Assembly: GCF_030149235.1 (NCBI RefSeq)
Contig: NZ_JASBRW010000047.1
Coordinates: forward strand, 1-40,935
Length of the DNA stretch: 40,935 bases
Reading direction: 5' to 3'
DNA from: Maricaulis sp.
GTDB lineage: Bacteria > Pseudomonadota > Alphaproteobacteria > Caulobacterales > Maricaulaceae
The notes beneath the pieces were generated by a model, which worked only from the letters and a program-made list of their open reading frames with translations, ran no database searches and had not been told where the DNA came from. Below are positions 15,126 to 23,169 of this stretch, one piece after another. The translations under genes were made by a program, and so were the position numbers. The first letter of the stretch is position 1, and the number at the start of each line of letters is the position of its first letter.

Positions 15126-16139
15126 GTGGCCAAGATGAACATGATCCAGAGCCTCAATTCGGCGCTCGACAATGCCATGGAGAAGGACCCGAACGTCATC
15201 TCCTTCGGTGAGGATGCGGGTTATTTCGGCGGCGTTTTCCGTGTCACCGCCGGCCTGCAGGAAAAATACGGTCTCGACCGTTCCTTCGATGCACCGATCA
15301 ATGAGGCGGCCATTACCGCCATGGCGATCGGCATGGCAGCCAAGGGATTGAAGCCCGTCGCCGAGATCCAGTTCGCCGACTATATCTTCCCGGCGATCGA
15401 CCAGATCGTCTCCGAACTGTCGCGTATCCGTTATCGCACCGCCGGCCAGTTCACCACGCCGGTCGTGGTGCGCACGCCTTGCGGCGGCGGTATCCGCGGT
15501 GGTCAGACCCACTCGATGAGCCCGGAAGCCTTCTTCACCCAGGTGCCCGGCATCCAGGTGATCATGCCATCCAACCCGTATGACGCCAAAGGCCTCTTGA
15601 TCGCCGCGATCGAGAGCCCGGACCCGGTCGTCTTCTTCGAGCCCAAGCGCCTCTATAACGGCCCGTTCGACGGTGACCCCACCAAGGCGCTGGAAACCTG
15701 GGCCAAGCATGAGAAGGGCGAGGTTCCGGAAGGTCACTACTCCCTGCCGATCGGTAAGGCGGAAGTGGTCCGCGAGGGCAATGACGTCACCATCATCGCC
15801 TATGGCACGCTGGTGCATGTCGCCCTGGCAGCGGTCGAGCGCGAAGGCATCGATGCCGAGATCATCGACCTGAAGACGCTGGTGCCCTATGACATCGAGA
15901 CCATCGCCGCCTCGGTCAACAAGACCGGCCGCTGCATCGTCTCCCAGGAAGCGCCGCGCACCTCGGGCTTTGCTGCCGAGCTGGCTGCGCAGATCCAGGA
16001 AGAGTGTTTCTATGCTCTCGAGGCGCCGATCGCGCGCGTCACCGGCTGGGACACGCCCTACCCGCATGCACATGAATGGGCCTATTTCCCGGGCCCGCAG
16101 CGTTTCATCAACGCCATCCGCGAAGTTCTGGAGGCCTGA
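15126..16139 (+). CDS. bkdA2: 2-oxoisovalerate dehydrogenase E1 component, beta subunit
   Basis: 337 aa, starting with GTG directly after the E1alpha stop, so translation is probably coupled. The transketolase pyrimidine-binding half carries the conserved SFGEDAGYFGGVF and the Glu of INEAAI at about residues 54-59, which activates the thiamine ring. The C-terminal transketolase domain includes VSQEAPRTSGFAAELAAQI at about 269-287. Close matches to E1beta subunits leave little doubt about the class. The protein completes the alpha2-beta2 E1. Confidence 0.95.
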   Translation: MAKMNMIQSLNSALDNAMEKDPNVISFGEDAGYFGGVFRVTAGLQEKYGLDRSFDAPINEAAITAMAIGMAAKGLKPVAEIQFADYIFPAIDQIVSELSRIRYRTAGQFTTPVVVRTPCGGGIRGGQTHSMSPEAFFTQVPGIQVIMPSNPYDAKGLLIAAIESPDPVVFFEPKRLYNGPFDGDPTKALETWAKHEKGEVPEGHYSLPIGKAEVVREGNDVTIIAYGTLVHVALAAVEREGIDAEIIDLKTLVPYDIETIAASVNKTGRCIVSQEAPRTSGFAAELAAQIQEECFYALEAPIARVTGWDTPYPHAHEWAYFPGPQRFINAIREVLEA

Positions 16140-16141
16140 TC

Positions 16142-17425
16142 ATGAGCGAATATCGCTACAAGATGCCCGATGTCGGCGAAGGTATCGTCGAGGCGGAGAT
16201 TGTCGAATGGCACGTCAAGGAAGGCGATACGGTCAGCGAGGACCAGCACGTTCTTGATGTGATGACCGACAAGGCGACGGTGGAAATTCCCTGCGCCGTG
16301 AACGGTGTCGTCACCAAGCTGGTCGGCGAGCCAGGCGAGGTGATCGCGGTCGGTACCCAGATCATGTTCATTGCCGTGGACGGCGAAGTTCCGGCCGAAG
16401 AAGAAGCCGCACCGGCACAAGCGCCGGCCGAGGAGGCGCCGAAGGCAGACGCTGTTCCGGCACCCGCGCCGAAGGCAGAGCCTGCTCCGGCACCGGCTCC
16501 GGTCGCTCCCACAGCACCGGCTGTTGCCGCGCGCCCGGAGGGCAGCCGCGCCCTGGCCAGCCCGGCCGTGCGCAAGCGGGCCCTGGAAGCCGATATCGAT
16601 CTGTCCTCCGTGCCGGGAACCGGCCCGGCCGGCCGTGTCACCCATGCCGACCTGGATGATTTTATCGCCGCCGGTGGCCGCCTGGTCGCCAAGGCCGGCG
16701 GGTCGGGTTCCGGCCGTGCCCCGCGCACCGGTGTGACGGAAGAGAAAATCATCGGCCTGCGTCGCCGCATCTCCGAGAACATGTCGCACGCCCAGCGCAC
16801 CATCCCCGACATCGCCTATGTCGAGGAGATCGACGTCACGGCGCTGGAAGAGCTGCGCAAGCATCTCAATGCGACCAAGTCGGATGATCAGGCCAAGCTG
16901 ACCTTCATTCCCTTCCTGGTCATGGCGCTGACCAAGGCGCTGCCGGAAACGCCGCAGGCGAACAGCCATTTTGACGGCGAGAACATGGTGCTGACCAAGT
17001 TCGACGCGATCCATGCCGGTGTCGCTGCGGCGACGCCGAACGGTCTTATGGTGCCGGTCATCAAGCATGCCGAAGCGCTCGACATCTGGCAGATCGCCGG
17101 TGAGCTGAAGCGTCTCGGCGCCGCCGCCAAGGCCGGCAAATGCACCAAGGATGAGCTTTCCGGTTCGACCATCACCATCACCTCGCTCGGCGCGATCGGT
17201 GGTCTGGTCACCACGCCGATCCTGAATGCACCGGAAGTGTCGATCATCGGCGTCAACAAGATGCAGACCCTGCCACGCTTCGATGACAATGGTCAGGTGG
17301 TCGCGCGCAAGGTGATGAACCTGTCGAGCTGTTTCGATCACCGCATCGTCGACGGCTATGATGCCGCCATGCTGATCCAGCGGGTCAAAGGCTATCTGGA
17401 AAACCCGGCGACGCTGTTCATGTGA
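16142..17425 (+). CDS. bkdB: Branched-chain 2-oxoacid dehydrogenase E2 (dihydrolipoyl acyltransferase)
   Basis: 427 aa. E2 transfers the acyl group from E1 to CoA through a swinging lipoyl arm and forms the core of the complex. The domains in order are: one lipoyl domain (1-80) with Lys44 in VMTDKATVEIP; an Ala/Pro/Glu linker (about 82-128); an E1/E3-binding domain (about 131-170, ALASPAVRKRALEADIDLSS then GTGPAGRV); and the catalytic domain, ending with His400 and Asp404 in FDHRIVDGYDAA. The start is the ATG two bases after the E1beta stop; an upstream in-frame ATG lies inside E1beta. A strong terminator follows at 17471-17503, so the E3 gene is not in this transcript. Confidence 0.94.
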   Translation: MSEYRYKMPDVGEGIVEAEIVEWHVKEGDTVSEDQHVLDVMTDKATVEIPCAVNGVVTKLVGEPGEVIAVGTQIMFIAVDGEVPAEEEAAPAQAPAEEAPKADAVPAPAPKAEPAPAPAPVAPTAPAVAARPEGSRALASPAVRKRALEADIDLSSVPGTGPAGRVTHADLDDFIAAGGRLVAKAGGSGSGRAPRTGVTEEKIIGLRRRISENMSHAQRTIPDIAYVEEIDVTALEELRKHLNATKSDDQAKLTFIPFLVMALTKALPETPQANSHFDGENMVLTKFDAIHAGVAAATPNGLMVPVIKHAEALDIWQIAGELKRLGAAAKAGKCTKDELSGSTITITSLGAIGGLVTTPILNAPEVSIIGVNKMQTLPRFDDNGQVVARKVMNLSSCFDHRIVDGYDAAMLIQRVKGYLENPATLFM

Positions 17426-17427
17426 CC

Positions 17428-17461
17428 GGCGGGCATCCCCGCGCAGGCAGGGAGCCAGAGA
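17428..17461. repeat. REP-like intergenic sequence after E2
   Basis: The minus strand reads as CTGGCTCCCTGCCTGCGCGG followed by GGATGCCCGC. This resembles the dispersed intergenic palindromes common in alphaproteobacteria, whose chance translation gives LPACAGM. Only one copy is seen here, so repetitiveness is inferred from general knowledge. Confidence 0.35.
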
Positions 17462-17470
17462 CATTCAAGA

Positions 17471-17503
17471 GCGGGATGCGCTGACGGCGCGTCCCGCTTT
17501 TTT
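17471..17503 (+). terminator. Strong rho-independent terminator of the bkd operon
   Basis: An 11-bp GC-rich stem (GCGGGATGCGC with GCGCGTCCCGC, one wobble pair) with a TGACG loop is followed by six T residues. It ends the E1alpha-E1beta-E2 transcript 46 bases after the E2 stop. Confidence 0.95.
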
Positions 17504-17551
17504 GTTCTTACCTCTCTCGGATACCCTTGAAGGTGTCGCAAAGAGGGTTTG

Positions 17552-17785
17552 ATGTTCCGCGCCTGGAGCTGGATGCTCGATAATTGGGGGTTGGCCATAT
17601 CCGTCTGTGGCGCCGGTATGCTGTCGATGGTTTTCGCACCGAAGCTCTGGGGTTGGTCGCCGGTCGCGAGCGCCGCGGGCTTGGCCGTAACCTTTTTCGG
17701 GCTGCTGATTTATATCGCTGCCCGCTCAGCTTGGCTGCAGATGCAGCGGCCTCGCCGCCGCGCCTTCCGCAAGAGGCGGCGATAA
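17552..17785 (+). CDS. Small two-helix membrane protein
   Basis: 77 aa, family not recognised. Two hydrophobic segments (about 14-29 and 38-58, the latter ASAAGLAVTFFGLLIYIAA) are followed by a strongly basic tail (QRPRRRAFRKRRR), so the C-terminus is probably cytosolic. AGAGGG lies 5 bases before the ATG. It follows the bkd terminator and precedes a palindrome-rich stretch, and is likely monocistronic. Small size and lack of homology leave some doubt. Confidence 0.55.
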   Translation: MFRAWSWMLDNWGLAISVCGAGMLSMVFAPKLWGWSPVASAAGLAVTFFGLLIYIAARSAWLQMQRPRRRAFRKRRR

Positions 17786-17791
17786 CGTTTA

Positions 17792-17992
17792 TGAACTCAA
17801 CTGCGCCGAGGGGCCTGTCAGTTCCCCCGACTTCATGTCGGGGCCCGGCGGTATCTCAGCGTCGATGACTCCAGGCGCTGAGGGTTCCAGGAGTCATTGA
17901 CGTGTTCATTTCCGCCAGGCCCCGGAATAAATCCGGGGAAAGTGTGGTTTGGAATCTCAGCGCCCCCCTTTTGCGGTCTGAATTCAACTGCG
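17792..17992. repeat. Palindrome-rich intergenic element bounded by direct repeats
   Basis: Two perfect 7-bp hairpins with 5-base loops lie at 17825-17843 (CCCCGAC, GTCGGGG) and 17920-17938 (CCCCGGA, TCCGGGG). Between them two inverted repeats interleave: CTCAGCG (17855-17861) with CGCTGAG (17876-17882), and TGACTCC (17866-17872) with GGAGTCA (17890-17896), an A-B-A'-B' order that would allow a pseudoknot in RNA. TGAACTCAACTGCG (17792-17805) recurs as TGAATTCAACTGCG (17979-17992) at the other end. No protein is encoded. It could be a REP/MITE-like element or a structured RNA. Confidence 0.55.
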
Positions 17993-18023
17993 TCCTTCCC
18001 ACACCCTCCCGCTTGCCCTATAT

Positions 18024-18048
18024 CTTATGTCACCAATGGTGACATAAG
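18024..18048. promoter_or_regulatory. Perfect 11+3+11 operator upstream of thioesterase-tetR pair
   Basis: CTTATGTCACC, the spacer AAT and GGTGACATAAG form a perfect inverted repeat. It ends 11 bases before the thioesterase ATG and its right end merges with the ribosome binding site AGAGG. TATATC just upstream could be the -10 element. The TetR gene two positions down the operon is the obvious candidate to bind it, giving autoregulation. Confidence 0.8.
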
Positions 18049-18059
18049 AGGCTGAGCCG

Positions 18060-18509
18060 ATGGAAATCTACGAAATGATCCGCCAGCACATGACCGATAA
18101 TGTGCCCTTTGCCGGCTATATCGGCGTGGAGCTTGTCGAGTTGAATGGCGAGCGGGGTGTGGCCCGTTTGAGCAAGCGGCCCGAGGTTGAGAACCATATC
18201 CAGACCATGCATGCCGGTGCGATGTTCACGCTCGGAGAAGCCGCCTCGGGTGCGGCGATGGGGGGACTGTTGGCGGACCAGCTGCTGGCGGCCCGTCCCG
18301 TCGCGGCGAATGCCTCGATTAAATACGTAAAGACGGCCAAGACCGATATCAAGGCAATCGCGACGGCGAGCATCCCGGCTGAGGATGCGCTCAAAGCTTT
18401 CCACGCGGACGGCAAGGTCGTGTTCGATGTCCATGTCGATATCCGTGATGCCGACGAGAATACCTGCGCCGAGATGACGGTGGCCTGGCATATCAAGAAG
18501 CTGGGCTAG
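18060..18509 (+). CDS. PaaI/DUF4442-type hotdog thioesterase
   Basis: 149 aa with the hotdog-fold signature HAGAMFTLGEAASGAAMGGL at about residues 51-70, where the His-Ala-Gly start of the long helix is the active-site region of PaaI-like acyl-CoA thioesterases. The probable role is hydrolysis of an acyl- or aryl-CoA; the substrate is not visible. The AGAGG site is well placed. The TetR gene starts with GTG immediately after its stop, so they are translationally coupled. The operator at 18024-18048 suggests an inducible detoxification or fatty-acid response unit. Confidence 0.8.
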   Translation: MEIYEMIRQHMTDNVPFAGYIGVELVELNGERGVARLSKRPEVENHIQTMHAGAMFTLGEAASGAAMGGLLADQLLAARPVAANASIKYVKTAKTDIKAIATASIPAEDALKAFHADGKVVFDVHVDIRDADENTCAEMTVAWHIKKLG

Positions 18510-19097
18510 GTGGCGCGGCGCTATCACCATGGCGAGGTGCGGCCAGAGGCCATAAGCGCAGCGCTGGCGCTCACCGAGGCGGGCGGTCCGGAGGCGGTGA
18601 CCATGCGCGCGGTCGCTGCGCGTGTCGGGATCGACCACCGGGCCATCTATCGCCATTTCGATGACCGGGAGGGGCTGCTCACCGAAGTCGCGGCCCGGGG
18701 CTACGGCGACCTGCTCGAGGCGATGCAGGCGGCCGGGTCGACGCCGGACCTGAAGCGCGACTTCGAGGTGTCGATCCGCTTCGCGCTCGCCCGGCCGAAA
18801 CTCTACGCCCTCATGCTTAGCCAGCCGCGGGAGCGGTTGTTTGATGAGGGCGTCCCCGAGCAGAGCGTGCGGGCACTGCTCGGGTACTTCATGATCGCGG
18901 GCCAGGCCTTGTTGGGGCCAGACGCGCCGGAGGAAATCGTCCGCAATCTGGTCTTTGCCGCGCTGGGAGCGAGTTACGGTCTGATTACTTTGGCCGCCTC
19001 GATGACGCTCGCACCGCGCTCGCCGGACGCTCTGGAGGCGTTTTTGGTCGAGCAGGTCACCGGCGTGATCGAGGGGCAGGTTCTGCGCTTGACCTGA
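18510..19097 (+). CDS. TetR family transcriptional regulator
   Basis: 195 aa, GTG start abutting the thioesterase stop with no gap. The N-terminal helix-turn-helix includes VTMRAVAARVGIDHRAIYRH followed by FDDREGLL. The C-terminal part contains the LTEVAARGYGDLL motif of the WHG-type TetR C-terminal domain. It almost certainly controls its own operon through the 25-bp palindrome at 18024-18048. The ligand may be an acyl-CoA related to the thioesterase substrate; that is an inference. Confidence 0.9.
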   Translation: MARRYHHGEVRPEAISAALALTEAGGPEAVTMRAVAARVGIDHRAIYRHFDDREGLLTEVAARGYGDLLEAMQAAGSTPDLKRDFEVSIRFALARPKLYALMLSQPRERLFDEGVPEQSVRALLGYFMIAGQALLGPDAPEEIVRNLVFAALGASYGLITLAASMTLAPRSPDALEAFLVEQVTGVIEGQVLRLT

Positions 19098-19123
19098 GAC
19101 GACAATCCGCGCCAATTAGGGGC

Positions 19124-19327
19124 ATGCCTGAGCTCGTCAAACAGATCTGGTCCCTGACCATTAGCGCCATCGCCGTCTGGGGCGTGGGCGTTTTCCTGTT
19201 GATGTTCAACTATCAGCGTCTGAGCATCGAGCCGCACAGCCTGCCCGGCATTGTGTTCGGGTCTGCGCTGGCGGTGATTATTGCTGCAGTCGCCTGGACG
19301 CTGGGGCGCCGCTTCCTTGCGCGGTAA
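19124..19327 (+). CDS. Small two-helix membrane protein
   Basis: 67 aa, family not recognised. Two transmembrane segments are visible (about 8-27, WSLTISAIAVWGVGVFLLMF, and 41-60, PGIVFGSALAVIIAAVAWTL), joined by a short polar loop, with a basic C-terminus GRRFLAR. It lies 26 bp after the TetR gene and could be read through from that operon; AGGGG is close to the ATG. Function unknown. Confidence 0.5.
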   Translation: MPELVKQIWSLTISAIAVWGVGVFLLMFNYQRLSIEPHSLPGIVFGSALAVIIAAVAWTLGRRFLAR

Positions 19328-19382
19328 GGTTCGCCAGACAATCCCCCTCACTCCTATCGCGATAACATCCTAGTCTGAGCCG

Positions 19383-19655
19383 ATGGGAAAGAAGTATCGC
19401 TACCGATTCTGGCACAGTTCCTGGGACCACCCCAATGACACGCCAAAGGAGACGCTCGATGAGCTCGAGCGCAGCCTGTGGCGAACCAGTGCTGGCATAT
19501 TCGGCTTTACGTTGGCCATGATTGTCTACGGCTTCTTGCTGCACGGCTTTGCCTGGCCGCCCCTCGTGCCGATTATCGGCTGGTCCATTGTCCTGGTTGG
19601 CGGGACGATCGGTGTGTTGGTCTATCTGTCCCGCAAGGCCGATCAGGAACGCTAG
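19383..19655 (+). CDS. Small two-helix membrane protein with charged N-terminus
   Basis: 90 aa, family not recognised. A hydrophilic N-terminal part with aromatic and charged residues (KKYRYRFWHSSWDHPNDTPK) precedes two transmembrane segments (about 37-55 and 60-81). Such short proteins with a 2TM domain are common in alphaproteobacteria. No clear ribosome binding site is seen. It is followed by a 190-bp gap before the E3 gene. Confidence 0.5.
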   Translation: MGKKYRYRFWHSSWDHPNDTPKETLDELERSLWRTSAGIFGFTLAMIVYGFLLHGFAWPPLVPIIGWSIVLVGGTIGVLVYLSRKADQER

Positions 19656-19846
19656 CTTTTCTCCGGAACCGGGCCGAAGCCCTCGGATGCGATGGGTCGC
19701 GCCTTTCTTGGCGGGCTGCAGGCGCCGAAAAAAGCACGTGGCTTTCCGTGTCTGAGCACAAACCCTTTCCCTTTCCTGCCTGAGCGTCTAAACGGCTCGC
19801 GATATTCCGCGCATTCGCGCACATTTCTTTCTCAAGAGGCTCTCCC

Positions 19847-21277
19847 ATGCAGAAACGCTCTTGCCAGGTTCTTGTTGTAGGTGGTGGTCCGGGTGGTTAT
19901 CCGGCGGCGATCCGCGCCGGTCAGCTGGGACTGGACACGATTATCGTCGACAAGCACGGGCTCGGTGGAACCTGCCTCAATCGCGGCTGCATCCCCTCCA
20001 AGGCGATGATCCATGCGGCGACCAAGTATGGGGAAATGGCCAAGCATGCCGAGGGTGACGTGCTGGGTATCTCGCTGGCCGAAGCTCCGAAGCTCGACAT
20101 GGGCAAGCTGGTGGGCTGGAAAGACGGTATCGTCTCCAAGCTGACCGGTGGCGTCGGCCAGCTCTTGAAGGCTGCCGGTGCCGAGCACATTGCCGGGTGG
20201 GCGAGCTTCCAGAATGCCAAGACCTGCCTTGTCGACATGGACAATGGCGAACAGGTCGAGATCACGGCTGAGCACGTGATCCTGGCCACCGGTTCGGTCG
20301 AGGTCGAGCTGCCTTTCCTGCCGTTCGGCGACAAGGTGATCGGGTCTACCGACGCCCTCGATCTGACCGAGAAGCCGGAAAAGCTGGTTGTCGTCGGTGC
20401 GGGGTATATCGGGCTGGAACTGGGCATTGCCTTCCGCAAGCTGGGCTCCGAGGTGACCTTTATCGAAGCCTCTGACGGTATCCTGCCGCTCTATGACAAG
20501 GAGATCACCCGCCCGATCACCATGTGGCTGAAGAAGCACAAGGTGGCGGTCAACCTGTCCTGCAAGGCCAAGGGCATGTCCGAGCGGGACGGCAAGGCCG
20601 TGCTTGAATATGAAGACGCCAAGGGCGAGCTGCAGACGATCGAAGCCGACAAGATCCTCGTCGCGGTCGGCCGCAAAGCCTGCCTCGACGGCTGGGGTCT
20701 GGAGAATATGGGCCTCGACCTGGTCGATGGCCGCTTCATCAAGGTCGATAATCAGTGTCGCACCGGTATGCGCGGCGTGTTCGCGATCGGCGATGTTGTC
20801 GGCGAACCGCTTCTGGCGCACAAGGCGACGGCTCAGGGTGAAATGGTCGCCGAGATCATTGCCGGCCACCGCCGGGTTCATGACCCGGTCTCCATTGCCG
20901 CGGTCTGCTTTACCGAGCCGGAAGTCGTCGGCGTTGGCCTGACCCCGGACCAGGCCAAGGCCAAGGGCGAAGAGACCATTGTCGGCAAATTCCCGCTCGC
21001 CGCTTCGGGCCGCTACCTGTCGATGGAAGCGGGCACGGATGGCGGCTTTGTCCGCATCACGGCGCGCAAGTCCGACCATGTCGTGCTCGGCATCCACGCC
21101 GTGGGCACGCATGTCTCCGAGCTGTCAGGTGAATTTGCCCTGGCGGTCGAAATGGGTGCGCGCCTGGAAGACATTTCCGGCACCATCCACGTCCACCCGA
21201 CCCTGACCGAGGGCTTCGCCGAGGCGGCCCTGACCGCGCTGGGGCACCCGATCCATATTTCCGCACCGAAGAAGTAA
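19847..21277 (+). CDS. lpdA: Dihydrolipoyl dehydrogenase (E3)
   Basis: 476 aa. E3 reoxidises the dihydrolipoyl arm of E2 with FAD and a redox disulfide, reducing NAD+. The FAD-binding motif is GGGPGG at 12-17, the redox pair Cys43 and Cys48 lies in GGTCLNRGCIPSKA, the NAD motif is VGAGYIGLELG near 182-192, and His450 and Glu455 of HPTLTE complete the active site. GGPGGYPAA has Pro where most E3 enzymes have Val or Thr. AAGAGG precedes the ATG. Given its position it probably serves the branched-chain complex encoded 2.4 kb upstream, although it has its own promoter region; use by other 2-oxoacid dehydrogenases cannot be excluded. Confidence 0.95.
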   Translation: MQKRSCQVLVVGGGPGGYPAAIRAGQLGLDTIIVDKHGLGGTCLNRGCIPSKAMIHAATKYGEMAKHAEGDVLGISLAEAPKLDMGKLVGWKDGIVSKLTGGVGQLLKAAGAEHIAGWASFQNAKTCLVDMDNGEQVEITAEHVILATGSVEVELPFLPFGDKVIGSTDALDLTEKPEKLVVVGAGYIGLELGIAFRKLGSEVTFIEASDGILPLYDKEITRPITMWLKKHKVAVNLSCKAKGMSERDGKAVLEYEDAKGELQTIEADKILVAVGRKACLDGWGLENMGLDLVDGRFIKVDNQCRTGMRGVFAIGDVVGEPLLAHKATAQGEMVAEIIAGHRRVHDPVSIAAVCFTEPEVVGVGLTPDQAKAKGEETIVGKFPLAASGRYLSMEAGTDGGFVRITARKSDHVVLGIHAVGTHVSELSGEFALAVEMGARLEDISGTIHVHPTLTEGFAEAALTALGHPIHISAPKK

Positions 21278-21289
21278 GGTCGAGGGGAG

Positions 21290-21772
21290 ATGAGCGATCA
21301 CCCGCTAGCCAGCCGGATGAGCACGGAGCGCCAGTTCGAGGGGGAGGGCGTTGGCTGTATCTCCTTCGAGACGGCCTTTCTGCGGTCTCGTACGGTGGCA
21401 CCGGAGGAGATCGACGAGCTCGGCCACGTCAATAATGTCGTCTATCTGCGCTGGGTGCAGGATGTCGCGATTACTCATTGGCATACCGTTTCACCGCCTG
21501 AGCAGATCGCGAGCGATGTCTGGGTAGCGCTGAAGCATACGATCGAATACCGCGACCCGATCCTGCCCGGCGAAACCGCCGAGATCCGCACCTGGCTTGG
21601 TCGGGTGCATGGCCCGCGCTTTGATCGTCATGTCGATATCCGCAAGCCGGGCGCCAAACGCTTCTCTGCCCGGGCGGTGACGGAATGGTGCCGAATCGAC
21701 ACCGCAACGCGCCGGCCCAAACGGGTGGCGGGCGATGTGCTGGACACGTTCGGGGTTGCCGGCTTGCTTTAA
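21290..21772 (+). CDS. 4-hydroxybenzoyl-CoA/YbgC-like acyl-CoA thioesterase
   Basis: 160 aa hotdog protein. The YbgC/FadM-type signature DELGHVNNVVYLRWVQD at about residues 43-59 holds the catalytic Asp and the conserved His-Val-Asn-Asn. It starts 12 bases after the E3 stop, behind a purine-rich GAGGGGAG that abuts the ATG; an internal ATG nine codons on (MSTER) is an alternative. Co-transcription with E3 suggests a housekeeping role in releasing CoA from acyl-CoA near the branched-chain pathway. Its stop overlaps that of the convergent dehydrogenase by four bases. Confidence 0.85.
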   Translation: MSDHPLASRMSTERQFEGEGVGCISFETAFLRSRTVAPEEIDELGHVNNVVYLRWVQDVAITHWHTVSPPEQIASDVWVALKHTIEYRDPILPGETAEIRTWLGRVHGPRFDRHVDIRKPGAKRFSARAVTEWCRIDTATRRPKRVAGDVLDTFGVAGLL

Positions 21773-22836
21773 AGGCGCGCGTCAATGCCGGCCGCCTGCG
21801 CGGCCTCATTCAACTGATCGATCGTCATTTCGTCCAGCGGTACACCGTCGCGTTCGCGCTTGCCGCGCCAGGCGCGTTCGGCGTCGCCCGGGACGAGGAC
21901 CGGGCTGTCCCAGTCCATCAGCGGGGATTGGGTGGCATAATCGCTCACCGCGTCGATTTCCTCGGCCATCCAGGCCGGGTCACCGAAGGCGGCCGGGTCA
22001 ATCAGGATGGAGAAGAGTGAGTTGAGAATGCCGCCGCGGCGCGCCTTGGCCGGCTGGATCGTGCCCGAGCGCGACAGGACGCCGGCCAGCAGCTCACAGG
22101 CGAAGGCGAGACCATAGCCCTTGTGCCTGGCCATCGGGGTGAGGGCGCCCTTGACCTCGAAACCGGTCATGCCGCTGGGATCGGTGGTTTCCATCCCGTG
22201 CTCGTTGAGCAGGGCGCCCTTGGGGACGGTCAGCCCCTTATTGGCGGCGACACGGACCTTGCCGAGGGCGATGCGGCTGGTGGCCATGTCGAGCAGGAAT
22301 GCACCGCGCTCGTTGGACGCGGGAAAGCCGATACAGACCGGGTTGGTCCCGAAGCGGGCATCAGAGCCGCGGAAGGGCGCAACGAGCGGGGTGTGATCGG
22401 TGACGTTGACGAAGTGCATCGACACCAGCCCCTGCACGCTCAGGCGTTCCGCATAGGCACCGACGCGGCCCAGATGGTGGGCATCGGCGAGGGTGGCGCA
22501 GCTCAGCCCGTGGGCACGGGCTTTTGGCGCGGCACGGGCAAACAGCGCGTCCGCGCTGGGGGCGCCCCAGGAAGAATGGGCATGCATCTGGGTGAGCACG
22601 GTGGTGTCGGTGATCGCCTCCGGTTCGCCATCCAGCTTTACCAGACCGGATTGGGCGTGACGGATATAGGCGGGTAGCAGGCCGACCCCGTGACTGTCAT
22701 GACCGCTCAGATTGGCCTCGACCAGGTGTTCGGCCACCCGTGCGGCATCCGTGTCCTTCGCTCCGGTTGAGCGAACCAGGCCTTGGGCGAAGGCGGTCAG
22801 GTCCGGGGCGGCAAAGCGGCGTTCATTGGCAATCAT
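21769..22836 (-). CDS. LDH2 family malate/L-lactate/ureidoglycolate-type dehydrogenase
   Basis: 355 aa, typical for the Ldh_2 family of NAD(P)-dependent oxidoreductases with a fold distinct from classical malate and lactate dehydrogenases. The conserved N-terminal SGHDSHGVGLLPAYI (about 44-58) contains the active-site His, and the central RFGTNPVCIGFP and LDMATS stretches bind cofactor. The 2-hydroxyacid substrate cannot be told from sequence. It is a single gene, convergent with the thioesterase. The AT-rich 22837-23169 region lies upstream of it. Confidence 0.88.
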   Translation of the reverse strand: MIANERRFAAPDLTAFAQGLVRSTGAKDTDAARVAEHLVEANLSGHDSHGVGLLPAYIRHAQSGLVKLDGEPEAITDTTVLTQMHAHSSWGAPSADALFARAAPKARAHGLSCATLADAHHLGRVGAYAERLSVQGLVSMHFVNVTDHTPLVAPFRGSDARFGTNPVCIGFPASNERGAFLLDMATSRIALGKVRVAANKGLTVPKGALLNEHGMETTDPSGMTGFEVKGALTPMARHKGYGLAFACELLAGVLSRSGTIQPAKARRGGILNSLFSILIDPAAFGDPAWMAEEIDAVSDYATQSPLMDWDSPVLVPGDAERAWRGKRERDGVPLDEMTIDQLNEAAQAAGIDARL

Positions 22837-23169
22837 CGAAGATCAATCTGCGTGGCGGGGACCATGAAAGAGGGGTCGATAAAAACAATTCCCTTTGTTT
22901 AGTCGAATATTAACTACACTTGAAAGCCAAACCCGTTCCGAATTGGCACAGAGTCGATTTGAGTAAAATTTTACAGAGTTAAATTTTTGAAATAATTTGT
23001 GAAATTAAACGCAGCCTGAGCTGAAATTTTCGATTCGATTTAAAAGTTTAGCAATCGGTCTTTGCCATTCTTCATCACGTCGAGGCGGCAACAGCCTCGC
23101 AGAGATAACCTTGGCGTCAGAAGAGGGAAATCCCCACGGCGCGACTTTGAGATGGATGAGGGAATGTCG
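22837..23169. other. AT-rich divergent intergenic region
   Basis: No gene is convincing in these 333 bases. About 22875-23060 is much richer in A/T than the rest of the window (runs such as TAAAATTTTAC and TTAAATTTTTGAAATAATTT). It must hold the promoters of the LDH2 gene (minus) and the TonB-C gene (plus). A half-good CtrA-like box (TTAACTACACTTGAA, 22910-22924) has one mismatch in the second half. No clear terminator or riboswitch was recognised. Confidence 0.5.

Noticed and set aside
22910-22924. CtrA box TTAACTACACTTGAA near LDH2
   Set aside because: One mismatch in a very AT-rich stretch is expected by chance, and nothing links LDH2 to the cell cycle.
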